Assembly (NCBI RefSeq): GCF_007565055.1
Contig: NC_044558.1
Location: 78,021,444 to 78,085,443 of the forward strand
DNA length: 64,000 nucleotides
Direction: 5' to 3'
Source of the DNA: Rhinopithecus roxellana
Taxonomy: Eukaryota; Chordata; Mammalia; Primates; Cercopithecidae
In this document: in pieces, positions 43,560-54,981 of the stretch
Layout: every line of letters begins with the position of its first letter
Position numbering within the stretch: the stretch's first letter is position 1
The notes under the pieces: generated by a model
Told to the model about the DNA's origin: nothing
Seen by the model: only the letters and a program-made list of their open reading frames with translations
Database searches by the model: none
Program-made: the position numbers and the translations under genes

Positions 43560-44540
43560 CTGTGGATCCCAGGGTTTGGGGACAATCCTCAGAACCTTTC
43601 TCTTACCCACATCCTCTTAACTACTCTCAGGCAACACCTTGGAGAGGCTGGAGCCCCCAGCTGGCCCCAAAGGCGCCACAACTCCTAGCAGCACCCGGCC
43701 ATCGGAGCAGAGGAGCCCTGCACGGGCGCTCCAGGTGCACCTGCGCCCCCTCCAGATCCCCAAACTCCAGGGTCAGCTCCCTCCACCTGGGCGTACCCAG
43801 AGACCGCGGTTGGGGGGAGGGGTGGGGGCGCTTCCTAAAAGCAGAGCGCCAGCGCCGCAGACGCCGCTCCTGCCTCACCTTTGCTGTGCAGCGCGCCCAG
43901 CACTCCGCGCCGCCCGGGACCGCACTTCCGGAGCGAGTCCTGAGACCCGCCCACCGCTCACCCGAGGTTCCCGCCGGCCGCCCACACCGCTGGGCGGCCC
44001 CGAGAGCAGTCGAGTCGGCAGGATCCAGCCGCTCCGCATTCGTGCAAAGTTCACCCGGAACCGCTGCTCGCACTGGGGCCAGGACGGCGTTTCCCCGACG
44101 GCGTCTGCAGCGGGTGCCGCTGATCCGCCCGTCGCACCTACAGACCCTGCCCCAGCCCAGCCCCTCTGCATCCCCCACCCCGACCCGCAGCCGCCCCAGC
44201 CCCAGCCCCGCCTCGCCTTTCCGGCCCCGGCTTTTCCCTCTCCTGGTCCCGTCTGCCTCCAGCGACGCCGACCACCGGCTCCACCACCTCCCGCCCCGCG
44301 CAGTCCCCCGAACCTCCCACTTGCCCCGCAGTCTCCCCCTTCCCCTCCGGCGCCCCCGCCAGGGCGGGTGGAGAAAGTCCCCAGCCGGGAGCAGAGACTG
44401 CGCGGGGACTGAGCGGAGGGTCCGGGATCCTTCCAGGGCAGCGCTGGAAGAAGAGGCGCGGGGAGAAGGCGGCGTCTCCGGACAAATGCGCTCCTCCCGC
44501 TGAGAAACTTCGCTGTGGCCACCCGCTTTCTTGGCGCTGG
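43560..44540. promoter_or_regulatory. CpG island, probable promoter
   Basis: CpG density is high throughout (about 24 in 43661-43946 alone, and comparable up to about 44540), in contrast with the CpG-poor rest of the window. It contains an ETS-type site CACTTCCGG at 43923-43931, several GGGCGG/CCGCCC-type motifs and a G-rich run at 43812-43829. No TATA box is obvious. CpG retention argues that it is unmethylated in the germ line, that is, an active or recently active promoter. Direction cannot be decided, but a downstream acceptor and polyA signal favour plus. Overlapping long open frames on both strands (313 codons plus, 301 codons minus) are expected in GC-rich DNA and are not taken as genes. 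Confidence 0.75.
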
Positions 44541-44700
44541 GCGGCCGGCGTTGCAGCCCTGGGGAATTCCGGCCAGATCCCCAGGGAGCGGGACAGAGTT
44601 GGGCCCTTCACCCTGCCGAGGCCCGGCGGGGCTGGGGGCAGCACTCTCCAGCCCCCAGCTTATGGGGCACAGCCTGCTCTGGTCTTGATTGCTGGGAACA

Positions 44701-44925
44701 CCTGAGGTTAAGAGGCCTATGAGGCTTAGTATAGAAAGATCTATTTGTACTTGGGGCAGGGGTGGGGGGCGCGGTCCCAAGATGCAAAAAAGTGGGAGGA
44801 GATACGTGTGAGGTTAAGTGGCCCATGTGGATTAGTATGGAAAGATCTATAGTGACATGTGTACATGGGGCTGGGGTGGGGGGCGCGGTAACAAGATGCA
44901 CAAAAAGCGGGGAGACATACATATG
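44701..44925. repeat. Diverged tandem duplication, about 106-113 bp
   Basis: 'gaggttaag' (44704, 44810), 'gaaagatctat' and 'gggtggggggcgcggt' recur in the same order. It sits on the downstream shoulder of the CpG island. Each unit carries GAG|GTTAAG, a possible weak 5' splice site. Confidence 0.9.
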
Positions 44926-45231
44926 CCACACCAGAAACTTCTAACAGTGATGACCTCGGGAAAGGGAAAAGGGATAGAACATAGGGATAGAGGAACATTT
45001 TATTTTTCAATCCATGCTTTTCCTGCGCTGTTTGATTTCTTTCCTCAGTGCACTTGTGTGCAAGTGGGGGGGGGGGACTCAGGAATGCAAACATGAGTGC
45101 CCCAGACTTGTCCCTGCCCTTGTAGTCCTTTCTGTGCAGAATCAGGCAGAGAGGGCCTGGACTCCTCTGCCCTGGCCCCTCGTCCTTTCCCTCTGATTTT
45201 TAAAGCTCTGTCTTCTCTTCTGTTCTTCCAG

Positions 45232-46060
45232 TGGCATGTGTTCAGGTTACTGATGCAGGGGTCTCACAGGCCCTGGGAGGGTCTGGGCCTCCTGAGGGCA
45301 GGATTCTGATCCTCTTTCCAGAATGCTGCAGATCAAAAGCCAACTCTTGGGAAATCAGAATCCTCAAAAGGAAAGTCTCAGAGTCCAGCTGCAACCCCTT
45401 CTCCAAGACAGCAGTGCCTGACAGGCCCCCCACCTCTTCCCATCCTGCCCACAGGGCCCAGGCAGGTCCTGCTCCCACCCTCACTGTCTCTGTCCAACAT
45501 CAGAAAGGAAGCCTGACTTTCCTATTTGTCACCAACATTCCTGCTTACCAGAGTACTCCAGAGGACGTCCTGAGCCCCAGTGCGTTAAAACACACGCAAA
45601 AAAGACATCAAACAAAAAGAAACAACAGAGAACGATCCAGAAAAAATTATAAATCCGTCATTCTCCGCCCCCCCCCCAATCCCCTCCCCGCACCAAGCCT
45701 GGACACACTAGAAAAACATGAACCAAGCCTAAGGGGGTTGGAAGTCAATTTGAAGAGCTCTCCCCAGCTAGAGAGAGCTTCTCCCAGCTCCCTGGGGCTG
45801 GAGATTCAGGCTCTGCGGGCAGCCCACTGGTTTTCACAGTCAGCTTCAATGACCATGAGGGGGAAGACCCCTGGGAAAACTGGCCAAGCTAAAAAGTAAC
45901 GAAATTGTTGGTTCTGATAGGCCGGACTGCAGCAACTTCACAGAATTATTTTGTTTCTGGAAATGAACTATATTCATAATTGCCCAGTTCTTCATTTCAT
46001 TTGGCTAGCATAACCTGGCTTTGAGAAACAGTCATAAAATAAACTTTTACTGGGTTGTAG
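45232..46060 (+). other. Candidate terminal exon downstream of the CpG island
   Basis: The sequence just before 45232 is a textbook 3' splice site: a long pyrimidine tract (tcttctcttctgttcttcc) ending in AG at 45230-45231. A frame is open from the acceptor to a stop at about 45897 (about 222 codons) but has no ATG near its start, so if coding it would need an upstream exon. The product is rich in Ser, Pro, Lys and Arg and no family is recognised. AATAAA lies at 46038-46043, followed by a G/T-rich stretch (ggggtgttttcttctatttt), a good polyadenylation context. A second AATAAA is near 46119. The unit may equally be a non-coding RNA. Without transcript data the call is tentative. Confidence 0.4.
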
Positions 46061-46090
46061 CCTCCTAAAATGACAGGGGTGTTTTCTTCT
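46038..46090 (+). terminator. Candidate polyadenylation signal
   Basis: AATAAA at 46038 within 'cataaaataaacttttactg' is followed after about 25 bases by G/T-rich sequence. Confidence 0.45.
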
Positions 46091-46139
46091 ATTTTGTGAA
46101 GCCCCAGCGTGACCAGAGAATAAATGCACTTTAACTGTG

Positions 46140-47089
46140 TTTAATTTCTGAGTTGATGAGAATGGTAACATGTCTTATTATTTGCTGATGAACCAGAGAC
46201 TGTTTCACCCTCCACTCCTCTAACCAGGGAATATAAATAAAAATGTTCCCCCAAAATGTGTCCTCCAACTCTTGCTCTCTGTCCTCTTTAAAAGCTCATA
46301 CATTTCAGCTCTCATTCCCCTGCCCCGTCATTCTCCTTAGCTGAGAATAGTGCGCTCTCAGCTGCAGAGGCAAATGAAGGCCCTGGACTAGAATTCCATC
46401 GACTGAATAAATGAAGCTATAGCAGCCTGGCTGATGTCAGGAGTGAGGGGGTGGGTGGAACAAGCACCATTCCCTTCTGCCTTCCCTTCTCACACCTTCC
46501 TATTCTATATTCTATACCACTATTGAATAATTATTAAACATGCATAGATGTATTTTTTTCTTGTTCACATGTTGAAGATAGTGGCTGCTCCATGACACTA
46601 CGTCCCTGAGTGACTTCGTGGAGCAGAGGCCCTCTGTATGCCAAGAGTGAACATAAGGCAGTAAAAGGAAACAAAACAAAATGAAAACACTTTTTTCATT
46701 TACTTTAATCCACTGCAATTTGGGGAGAGAATATTTGTTATTATAATACAACACATCAGGGATTTGCTGTATCTATAATATATAAATTGATACACTTCAG
46801 GACTCAGATTTCATTATACTCACTTACCTACCTTGGTTTCCTGAAGATTGTCTAGGATTTCCTACAAGTTGATTACTACATATTGGAATAATATACTTCT
46901 CATTTCAATGGAGTAGTCATACTTGAATAAGTAGTTTCTGGGTGATTATTATAAGTAAGCACTGGGTGAGGTACATGCAATAAAGGAGGTCAGGGACCTG
47001 CACAAATACCTGGGATACATTTCAGACAAGGACACAGACTGCAAGCTGTTAGAGTCCAGAGAAGAGAAGGGTGGCCACATCCCCTCCCA
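46140..47089. other. Unannotated stretch
   Basis: Nothing I can name. Confidence 0.5.
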
Positions 47090-47365
47090 CCTAGTGCTCT
47101 TTATTAACTCTGGTTATATTTCCATTCCTTAAACAAGCCAAGCCCAATTCTCTCTCATGGCCTTTGAACTTGCTGTTCTGTGTTTCAGGAATGCTGTTCT
47201 TATCACCTTCTTTTTAGCTTAGATGTGACTGTCACGGTGAGGTCTCCCCTGACCATCCTATGTAATGAAGGGCAAGGACATTATCTTGCTCACTGCTACA
47301 TCCCCAGAATCCAGCATGTCCATGGCACATATCAGACACAATAAATATTATTGAAATGATGAAAA
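47090..47365 (-). mobile_element. L2 fragment, antisense
   Basis: 'tttgaacttgctgttctgtg', 'gtgaggtctcccctgaccat' and 'cactgctacatccccagaat' are L2 3' patterns read in reverse, ending 'acaataaatattattgaaat'. Confidence 0.75.
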
Positions 47366-47861
47366 GAAGATTATTTTTGAAAGTAACTTTTAATTCAAAG
47401 CTTCGGTGATAGGAAGGTTTTAATGGTGGAAACGAGGAAGATGAGAAAATGGTGTTGCATAGCAAATTTATGGAAAATGGAAACAAAAACATGAGAGATC
47501 ACAGAAGTAAAAACTGTTGTACCCGGTCAACCAATGAACCATCAGGCAAAGAAATAATCAGATTTCCCAAATATCAAAACCTTTGCCATTGGTCTGCAAG
47601 CATACAGAAGAGAAAACACTCAGCTTTCTAAAGTTTAGTGCTGTTGAACTCATTAGAAACGGAATTTTGAATTTATAATAAGAATTAATGCAATTCAAAT
47701 GCCTGTCATGTGAAGTATGACACAGCTCTTAATTTTTAATATTATTCTGCCTTTTAGATGTAGCCCCTGGAGGAACAGACAAGAATTTAAGACATGGCAT
47801 TATTTATGAATATTTAACTATGTGGCTAGCTACAGAAGAAGCAAAGACACCGATGATTTTT
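47366..47861. other. Unannotated stretch
   Basis: Nothing I can name. Confidence 0.5.
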
Positions 47862-48366
47862 GCATGTTGTACTGGACAGAATAAAGAACTCCAAAGATGT
47901 CAACATCCTAATCTCTAGAACCAGTGAACATGTTAACCAGTATGGCAAAGGGGACTTTGCCATTGTAATCAAGTAAAGAATCTTGAGCTGTGGAGATGAT
48001 TCTGAATTATCTGAGTGGACCCAATGTAATCACAAATGTCATTATAAGAAGGAGGCAGAAGGATCAGAGCCAGTGAAGATTCCAACACGAAAGCAGAGGT
48101 AAGAGCGATGCAAGTGATGGCTTTAAAAATGGAAGGGGGCCATGAGCCAAGAACTAGGGGCGGCCTCCAGAAGCTGGAAGAAGTAAGAAAATGGAATGTC
48201 CCCTATGGCCTCCAGAAGGGCGCAGTTCTGCTGATACCTCGATTTTAGTCTGGTGAGCTGCATTTTGCACTTTTGACATTCAGAACTGTACAATCATGAA
48301 ATTTGCATTGTTTTAAGCCACAAAGTTCATAGTTATTTGTTACAGCAGCAAGAGGAAACTAACACA
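47862..48366 (+). mobile_element. MLT1-type MaLR LTR
   Basis: 'ccaaagatgtcaacatccta', 'gaggcagaaggatcagagcc', 'gcaagtgatggctttaaaaa' and 'cagcagcaagaggaaactaa' follow in MLT1 order. Confidence 0.87.
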
Positions 48367-48389
48367 CCTGTGAGGAGTCATTTCCCCTG

Positions 48390-48770
48390 ACATGGTGTGG
48401 CTCTGTGTTCGCCCACCCCCAAATCTCATGTTGAATTATAATCCCCAGTGTTGAAGGAAGGACCTGGTGGGAGGTAATTGGATCATGGAGGCAGACTTCC
48501 CCCTTGCTGTTCTCACGATAGTGAGTGAGTTCTCATGAGATCTGATTGTTTAAAAGTGTGCAGCACTTCCCCCTTCTCTCTCTTCCTCCTGCTCCAGAAG
48601 TGCAGGACATGCTTGGTTCCCCTTCACCTTCCGCCATGATTGTAAGTTTCCTGAGGCCTCCCCAGCCATGCTTCCTTTACAGCCTGCAGAACCATGAGCC
48701 AATTAAACCTCTTTAATTTACAAATTACCCAGTCTCAGATAGTTCTTTATGCAATGCAAGAACAGATGAA
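48390..48770 (+). mobile_element. MST-type MaLR LTR
   Basis: 'ccaaatctcatgttgaatta', 'ggtgggaggtaattggatca', 'gatagtgagtgagttctcat' and 'gtaagtttcctgaggcctcc' are all present. It abuts the MLT1 to its left. Confidence 0.88.
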
Positions 48771-49369
48771 TATCCCCTCCACCCCTCATCTCAGGCTCAG
48801 GTGGCTAAAGAACCTACACAGCTAGATCCATGGCTTCCTGTACCTCCTTAATACTCAGTGATGGTTGATTTTTTTAAAAAAATAAGATACAAAAAAGTCT
48901 GCCAAAATTGTATTATTTTGGCACTTGGAATGATGCAATGACTTTTTTTGTAATTCATATGTTGACTAGCTCTCCCCTGTAATTGAATCACAGTGGGAAA
49001 ATGAGTTCTCTATTAATAAACAGTGCCTCTGGTCTCATGAATTGGCATTTACTTCTGAAAACGAAGAGAAAGAAAGAATGGCTTAGATTTTCTCATCTGA
49101 GGATGAAGTTCTAAGCCAAAGTTGCATGCAAATTGAGGTGACTGGTACTGAATTCAGCTATTATTACGATTTTTTTTTCCTTGGGAAGAAATATTTGATT
49201 ATTTTTTGTCTCTTTGCCACTGACTTCAATGAATTAAAAGCTATGTGGCTTTCCTTCACCATACTTTCAATAAACAGTGGTTCTCTTTAGAATAATTCTT
49301 AAAGGGGCCCAGGAGGATGTGCTTTGGTCTTTGTGATGAAGATCACTTCCCAGTACAGTTCAAAACAAT
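48771..49369. other. Unannotated stretch
   Basis: Nothing I can name. Confidence 0.5.
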
Positions 49370-49672
49370 AGGCCAGGCAAGGTTGCTCACACCTGTAATC
49401 CTAGCACTTTGGGAGGTCGAGGCAGGCAGATCACCTGAGGTCAGGAGTTCGAGACCAGCCTTGCCGACATGATGAAACCCCCGTCTGTACTAAAAATACA
49501 AAAATTAGCCAGGCGTGATGGTGGGAGCCTGTAATCCCAGCTACTTGGGAGGCTGAGGCACAAGAATTGCTTGAACCTTGGAGGCAGAGGTTGCAGCAAG
49601 CCGAGATTGTGCCACTGCACTCTAATCTGGGCAACAAAATGAGTCTCTGTCTCAAAAAAGAAAAAAAATAAA
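49370..49672 (+). mobile_element. Sense Alu (AluS-like)
   Basis: 'ggccaggcaaggttgctcac' to 'gtctctgtctcaaaaaagaa', with both arms present. Confidence 0.94.
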
Positions 49673-51407
49673 AGCAAAAACAGTAAAGCACAGGCAACTG
49701 GATTAGGAACATGGTTGATGAGTGGATGCATTGGTATTCTTTGTCCACCTTCCCTGTACAAAATGCATTGAAGTTACGTAACTTATTAGGTGGAAGGTAA
49801 TGCCGTTGTTTCAGTTAAGTTGAATCAGCAGAGCAGCTATGAGTATTATAGAATAAGATAATTATTATAGATATAAGTCTTTTACAATGGTGAGTGAAGC
49901 AAAAAATAAGGGAATTGAATAGGTCATTGAAAGATCAGAGAAAGTTCACTAGCAAGGCCTCTGGAATGATTGGGCTGTGCGCTGGGACAAAGGAACTTCC
50001 AGGTGGATGTGTTGGAGGTTGGTGGGCATCCAGAAAGCCACACACACCCAGCTGCTGGAGTGAGACAAGGAAGGGGAGGTGGTGGAAACACCTGAAGAAT
50101 GGCCACTTCTCTGCAGTGACTGCTTCTGCAGGTGTGCAGCTCAGCTGCCAGTGCTGAGTCTGGGGCTGTTTGTCAGTGGGGCTGGCCCTGGAGTGGAGAC
50201 CTAAGTATGCATTTCATGGTGAGGTCAGGCTGGAACCTGCTGCCACTTCTCTGTGCATCTGTCATGTCTTCTAGACACAATGAACTTTAGGGACCAGCAG
50301 GCTGATCGTTCCTTTCTGTTTCACTCATTGTGCCTGGATTCCTCTTCTGGCCAATTCTAACCTTGGAATTACAGGGAAGGGAGTTCCAGGAAAGATGATC
50401 CCAAAATTAATCAAGTTGACCTGTAAAAATAGCCACCATCATCATATAACCAAAGTTTAGAAACATGACATTTCAGTAAAATGTGAAACCCCTCTAATGG
50501 AATATGTGGAGGGAGCTGCCGCCTTTTAAATGAAATAAGGTAAACATGTAATGGATTTTTTTTTTTTTGTAAGGATGAAAGTATGGCATCGTATGCAGCT
50601 GTATTTTAGCTGAATTCCCAGGATGCTCTTGAAAAGTAAGATGGAGTTTAGAGACACCTGATCAATGTCAGGAGCTCACTGTCAAGAAAACAGCAAAGCA
50701 AATACACCAACCAGGCTGCACAAATCATCACAATGAGTGAAGAATGTGCTTAGGTGCTGCACATCAGCTAAAGACCTTGCTTTCCATCAGGAGCTGTCTC
50801 AGATAAACACGGAAAACGGTCCCCAAATGCCTTGCTCCTGGAGCTCTCTATCTTTGTGAGACAGCTGGCATGGCAAGAATGTGAATCTCAGGGGGAAAAA
50901 AATAAAAAAAAGTAAGAAATATTTGATTTTGTTGTCAACTGCCAAGAATTCAGACTCAGGGAAGAAAACAATAGAAATTTTATGTGTGCACTGACATGAG
51001 GAAAAGGCCACAGCCTTCTGACAGATGGGGCATTTTAGCTTGTAAATAAGCATCAGGGTTGTTCTGTGTTTTAAAATACCATCAAGAGCTGTAACATGGG
51101 GTTGCGTGTGAGATTTCATGGGTCAGATGATATGGAAAATCATTAAAGAGGTCAGAAGTGGTCAGATTCTTTGGTTCAAAAAGAACTGGGGGTGACTGCA
51201 GAAAAAATAACAATAATGAAAAGCCGGGAGACAGCTGAATACAACACTCACAGTTGTTGCTAACAGTTCAAAAGGCAGTCATTGAGTTTGGGATAAAACG
51301 GGCTTCATTTTATTGTAATAATATTAACAAACAACCACAAGAAGGATTTACTCTTACTTCTATGTTTTTATTAGCTGTAGAACATGGGGAGGGATACCTA
51401 AACTCTT
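49673..51407. other. Unannotated stretch
   Basis: No gene or repeat named. Short frames carry no domain. Confidence 0.5.
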
Positions 51408-51700
51408 TTTATTTTATTTTTTTTGAGACAGAGTCTTGCTCTGTCACCCAGGCTGGAGTGCAGTGGCGTGATCTCGGCTAACTGCAACCTCTGGCTCCCA
51501 AGTTCAAGCAATTCTCCTGCCTCAGTCTCCCAATTAGCTGGCATTACAGGCACCCACCACCACACCTGGCTCATTTTTATATTTTTAATAGAGACAGGGT
51601 TTCACCATGTTGGCCAGGCTGGTCTCGAACTCCTGGCCTCAAGTGATCTGCCCACCTTGGCCTCCCAAAGTGGCAGAATTACAGGCATGAGCCACACGAT
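51408..51700 (-). mobile_element. Antisense Alu (AluS-like)
   Basis: 'gagacagagtcttgctctgt' to 'tacaggcatgagccacac', with both arms present. Confidence 0.94.
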
Positions 51701-51714
51701 ATCTAAAATCTTTA

Positions 51715-51860
51715 AGCCTTGTTTACTTCAGCTCTAAGACAGGAATACTACTACTACTATTTCATAAGGTAGACGTGAGCATGAAAGGAAATGATGATGC
51801 AAAGTGCATAAAAGAGTATGTGGCACAGAGTAAATGCTTATTAAATCTTGGAAAATACTA
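51715..51860 (+). mobile_element. MIR fragment
   Basis: 'gtgcataaaagagtatgtgg' and 'cacagagtaaatgcttatta' match the MIR 3' half. Confidence 0.65.
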
Positions 51861-53079
51861 TTATTTTTGTCTGAGCATTGTTGAGACAAATTCATGATGA
51901 TCTGAGTATAAACTCCATAGCAATATTATCATTTTACTTAGATGTCAGAGTGAGTCTTTTACGTTTTATACAAGGTGTATTAATTTAAGTTCTCCCTAGA
52001 AGTGGCAGCCAAGAAGGGATTTGAACCACAGAGATCTACTGGGAGAAACACCTATGAAGGATAAATGGAAGGGACCTGAGAAGGGAGGGAGACTCTTCAG
52101 AATGTGACGCAGGGCTGACTCCTAGGAAAGGTGGGGAGGCAGGACAGGGGACTGGACAGAAAGCAACTCAGCAAAAAGGACAGGGAATCCTCAAGCCAAA
52201 GTCCCTGCAAAAGGAGTCTGTAGCTCGCAGAAAAGGGCCTGCCTTAGCACTGGGGCCATTGTCAGTCATGACCTAGCAGCAGGTCCAGGAAGCATGGTCT
52301 CTGCAGCTATGAAGGGGTGGCCTTCAGTCAAGGAGGTGCTCAGGCCGCAGAGCTGAGCAGAGCATTTCCAGGCCTTCACGGCTCCCTGGCGGTGCCACAT
52401 GGGTCCACCTCTCCACGCACGTCCAGGAAGCAGCTCTACCCTGGCTTCATAGGACTCTCCTACAGAGGGGAGTGGGACAACCACATCCCGCGTTCCTGCA
52501 ATTGGCCTCGGGGTCAGATGAGTTCTCATCCTCTCATCCCCGACATGTACGCTAACTGCCCCCACCCTTAGTGCTCTTCCCAGATCGCAGCAGCCCACCT
52601 GGTGGCAGGACTTGAACCTTCCTTCCTGAAGCGTCAGAGTTACTGCACATTTTCATTCCCAGTTACAGTGGGATAAGGGGGAAGTAAGAGGCAACTCAGA
52701 TGCACCACTGGGTCCCACACAGCCTTCTCCATATGCTTGTCTGTAAAAACAGCCTCACCTCTTTCTGCCAATAAAGGTGAATTACTCTACTGTGATGGCA
52801 AATTTTCTTAACTCCATCCCTGGACACAAAGGACCCAGCGTGCTCTGGTGGCACCTTCCCTTGTAGTCCCTGAGACTCTCCCTGTTTCCTGGGGGAACAA
52901 TGCATAGGAACAAGCTGCAGGTGAGGCACTGACACTAACATGCTGGCTCCACGAAAGCTGAGTCCACATGCCGCAATCACCCATCCGTGCCCTCAGACCC
53001 GCTCAAGCTCAGACCCAGATGTACTTTGCTCCTTACAAAGGACAGAGGCTTGGCTCTTCAGAGATGAACGCTAGTTCTG
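51861..53079. other. Unannotated stretch
   Basis: Moderately GC-rich around 52260-52570. Open frames there (110 codons minus, 84 codons plus) have no recognised domain. It may be part of the same ERVL remnant or its LTR, but I cannot show this. Confidence 0.4.
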
Positions 53080-53690
53080 ACAGAACCCAACCACCATGAA
53101 CACTTCTAGACACATGGCCGCTTGTTTCCGGTGGTCAGGGGTTCTGTCTACCGGGGACCAATATGAGCTGCTTCTTTGAAAATGGACGGGATGCTGCTTG
53201 GGTGGTGTGGACTTGCTCCAGAACCCCACGGGCCTGTGCTATGACTCTCCTGTGGGAACTTCCCCCACGAGCACCTCCAACACTACAGAGTCCTCCTGGT
53301 GGTTTGGCTCAAGCATTAGGGCTGATGGCACCACCCCTGTACTAACTGCGGTAATTCTTTCCCATTGTCTGCGGCCCTCAAAGCTGGCAGCTGTGCACAT
53401 CACATGGTATGTGGGCTGCTGCAGTATTGGGTGTAAAACCTGAAGAAGCCCACCAGACACTGCCCTTCCTTCCTTGTGGTATTGGATGCAGCAAGTTGCT
53501 GTTCATGTCAGAGAGGACGTCCTGTAGGCCTGTGACCACTAGGCCCTGAGTCCTTGCACTCTCTGGTACACAGGGGCCTTGCTAAGGTCCCCAGTACACT
53601 CATCATGTGTTACGCAATCTGTCCAACCAGAATGATGTCATCAATGCAAGGAATTCATGTGATATTCAGTGAAATGCACAGGAAGGCAAG
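53080..53690 (-). pseudogene. ERVL-type pol remnant (reverse transcriptase to RNase H)
   Basis: On the minus strand the sequence around 53625-53650 reads C-IDDIILVGQ, which matches the catalytic motif C (x-IDD) of reverse transcriptase. Downstream (lower coordinates) the 73-codon frame 53460-53239 contains SGGLLQVL and AASFEGRRQWE, which match the connection segment of ERVL-type pol. Then come VLEVLV and, in another frame, GFWSK, expected at the start of RNase H. The copy is frameshifted and short, and an LTR is not identified nearby. It is old, diverged and cannot be functional. Confidence 0.7.
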
Positions 53691-53775
53691 AGGTCTGTGA
53701 ACTCTGGGGAGTGTGAGTCTAGCCCCAAGACAAGAATGTAAGTGGGCATTGTTGTCCATCTAACATGGATGCAAA

Positions 53776-53806
<31 letters not shown>

Positions 53807-54504
53807 GTTGTGTGTGTGTTCTGAGAGCCATGCCAAATCTACTGAATTATGTAGGTTGCTGTTGAAATGGGAAGCCAGAGCTTCAGAGTGTGTGCCTGGC
53901 AGTAGAATCCCTGCATCTGTGGGCATTTGCATCTTTAACTTTCTGTGTTGTCAAATTGCTCCCCGAAGTGCTTGTACCATTTGGCAAATTGCACTGGAGG
54001 TTAGAAGGTTTTTCAACGTTCTGAAATGGGAGGGTTTTCCAGCAGCTTGTCCTTGTGTATCTTAGTGTAGGGTGACATACTGCTGGCTTGGTTTTATAGA
54101 TCTGCAGTTCGTGTTTTGTTTTTCAGAGAAACACTCATCTTTATGGCTCACCATTTAATTTCCCTGCTGTCAAGAGGCAGAATTAAGTTATTCCTCTTTT
54201 TAAAAGAATGATATAAGTAGGGAATAATGAATGCAAAATGCTGTAGTTAAACATCAGCAGATAGGCTGATGGATAGGCTGTCACTTAGATGATGCTATTA
54301 ATGGAAAGAAAGTGATATTTAATCATTTGCAAAAAAATAAAAACAGTGGTGATGGATTTGGTGTACTTTGAGTGACTCACCACGGCAAATTGTTATGTTC
54401 CAGTTAATAAAGAGAATAAAAAGGGCAAAGCAGAGAAAGTCTTCGCTTTCAAGTGCAGGCCAGGTCTCCTGAGCTGTTTAAACACATAAATATTTGCTGA
54501 TTCA
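53691..54504. other. Unannotated stretch with a (TG)n run at 53779-53820
   Basis: Apart from the microsatellite nothing is named. The plus-strand C-V-rich frame is caused by the TG run. Confidence 0.5.
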
Positions 54505-54842
54505 CTGTTATGGGCCAAATTGCGTCTTCCTAAAATTCCTAAGCTGAAGTCCTAACCCCAAGTACCTCGGCATGGGACTATATTTGCAAACAGGGCCTAT
54601 AATCAGGTAATTAAGGTAAAACAAGTATAGGACTGGTCTACTTATAAGAAGAGGAGAGTAGTGTGCAGACTCACACAGACAGCGGGGAGATGACAGCATC
54701 TGCGAGCTGCAGAACAATCAATCCCGCTGACACCCTGGTTTTGGAATTGTAGCCTCAAAAACTGGAAAAAACAACTTTCCATTGTATAAGCCAGTTGGTC
54801 TGTGGAACTTTGTTGCGGCAGCCGGAGCAGGACAATACATTA
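54505..54842 (+). mobile_element. MLT1-type MaLR LTR
   Basis: 'gttatgggccaaattgcgtc', 'gctgaagtcctaaccccaag' and 'tcaggtaattaaggtaaaac' are the standard MLT1 5' blocks. Confidence 0.87.
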
Positions 54843-54981
54843 GCATTAGTCAGACTAGAGCTTCTTTTATCCGGGTGGCAAATTGGTAACTCATGAACCT
54901 ATTTTGATAGACCTGCCCGGTGTTGTTATTGCTGTTGTTTTGTTTTGTTTTGTTTTAAATTTGGACTAACATTACAAAATC

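Noticed and set aside
43562..44503. 313-codon plus-strand frame in the CpG island (and 257, 301 and 183 codon frames in other phases)
   Set aside because: Several frames on both strands are open at once in GC-rich, stop-poor DNA. The products are Pro/Arg/Ser-rich with no domain, so there is no reason to prefer one.
53742..54065. 107-codon frame with C-V repeats
   Set aside because: It is driven by the (TG)n run at 53779-53820; no domain is visible.
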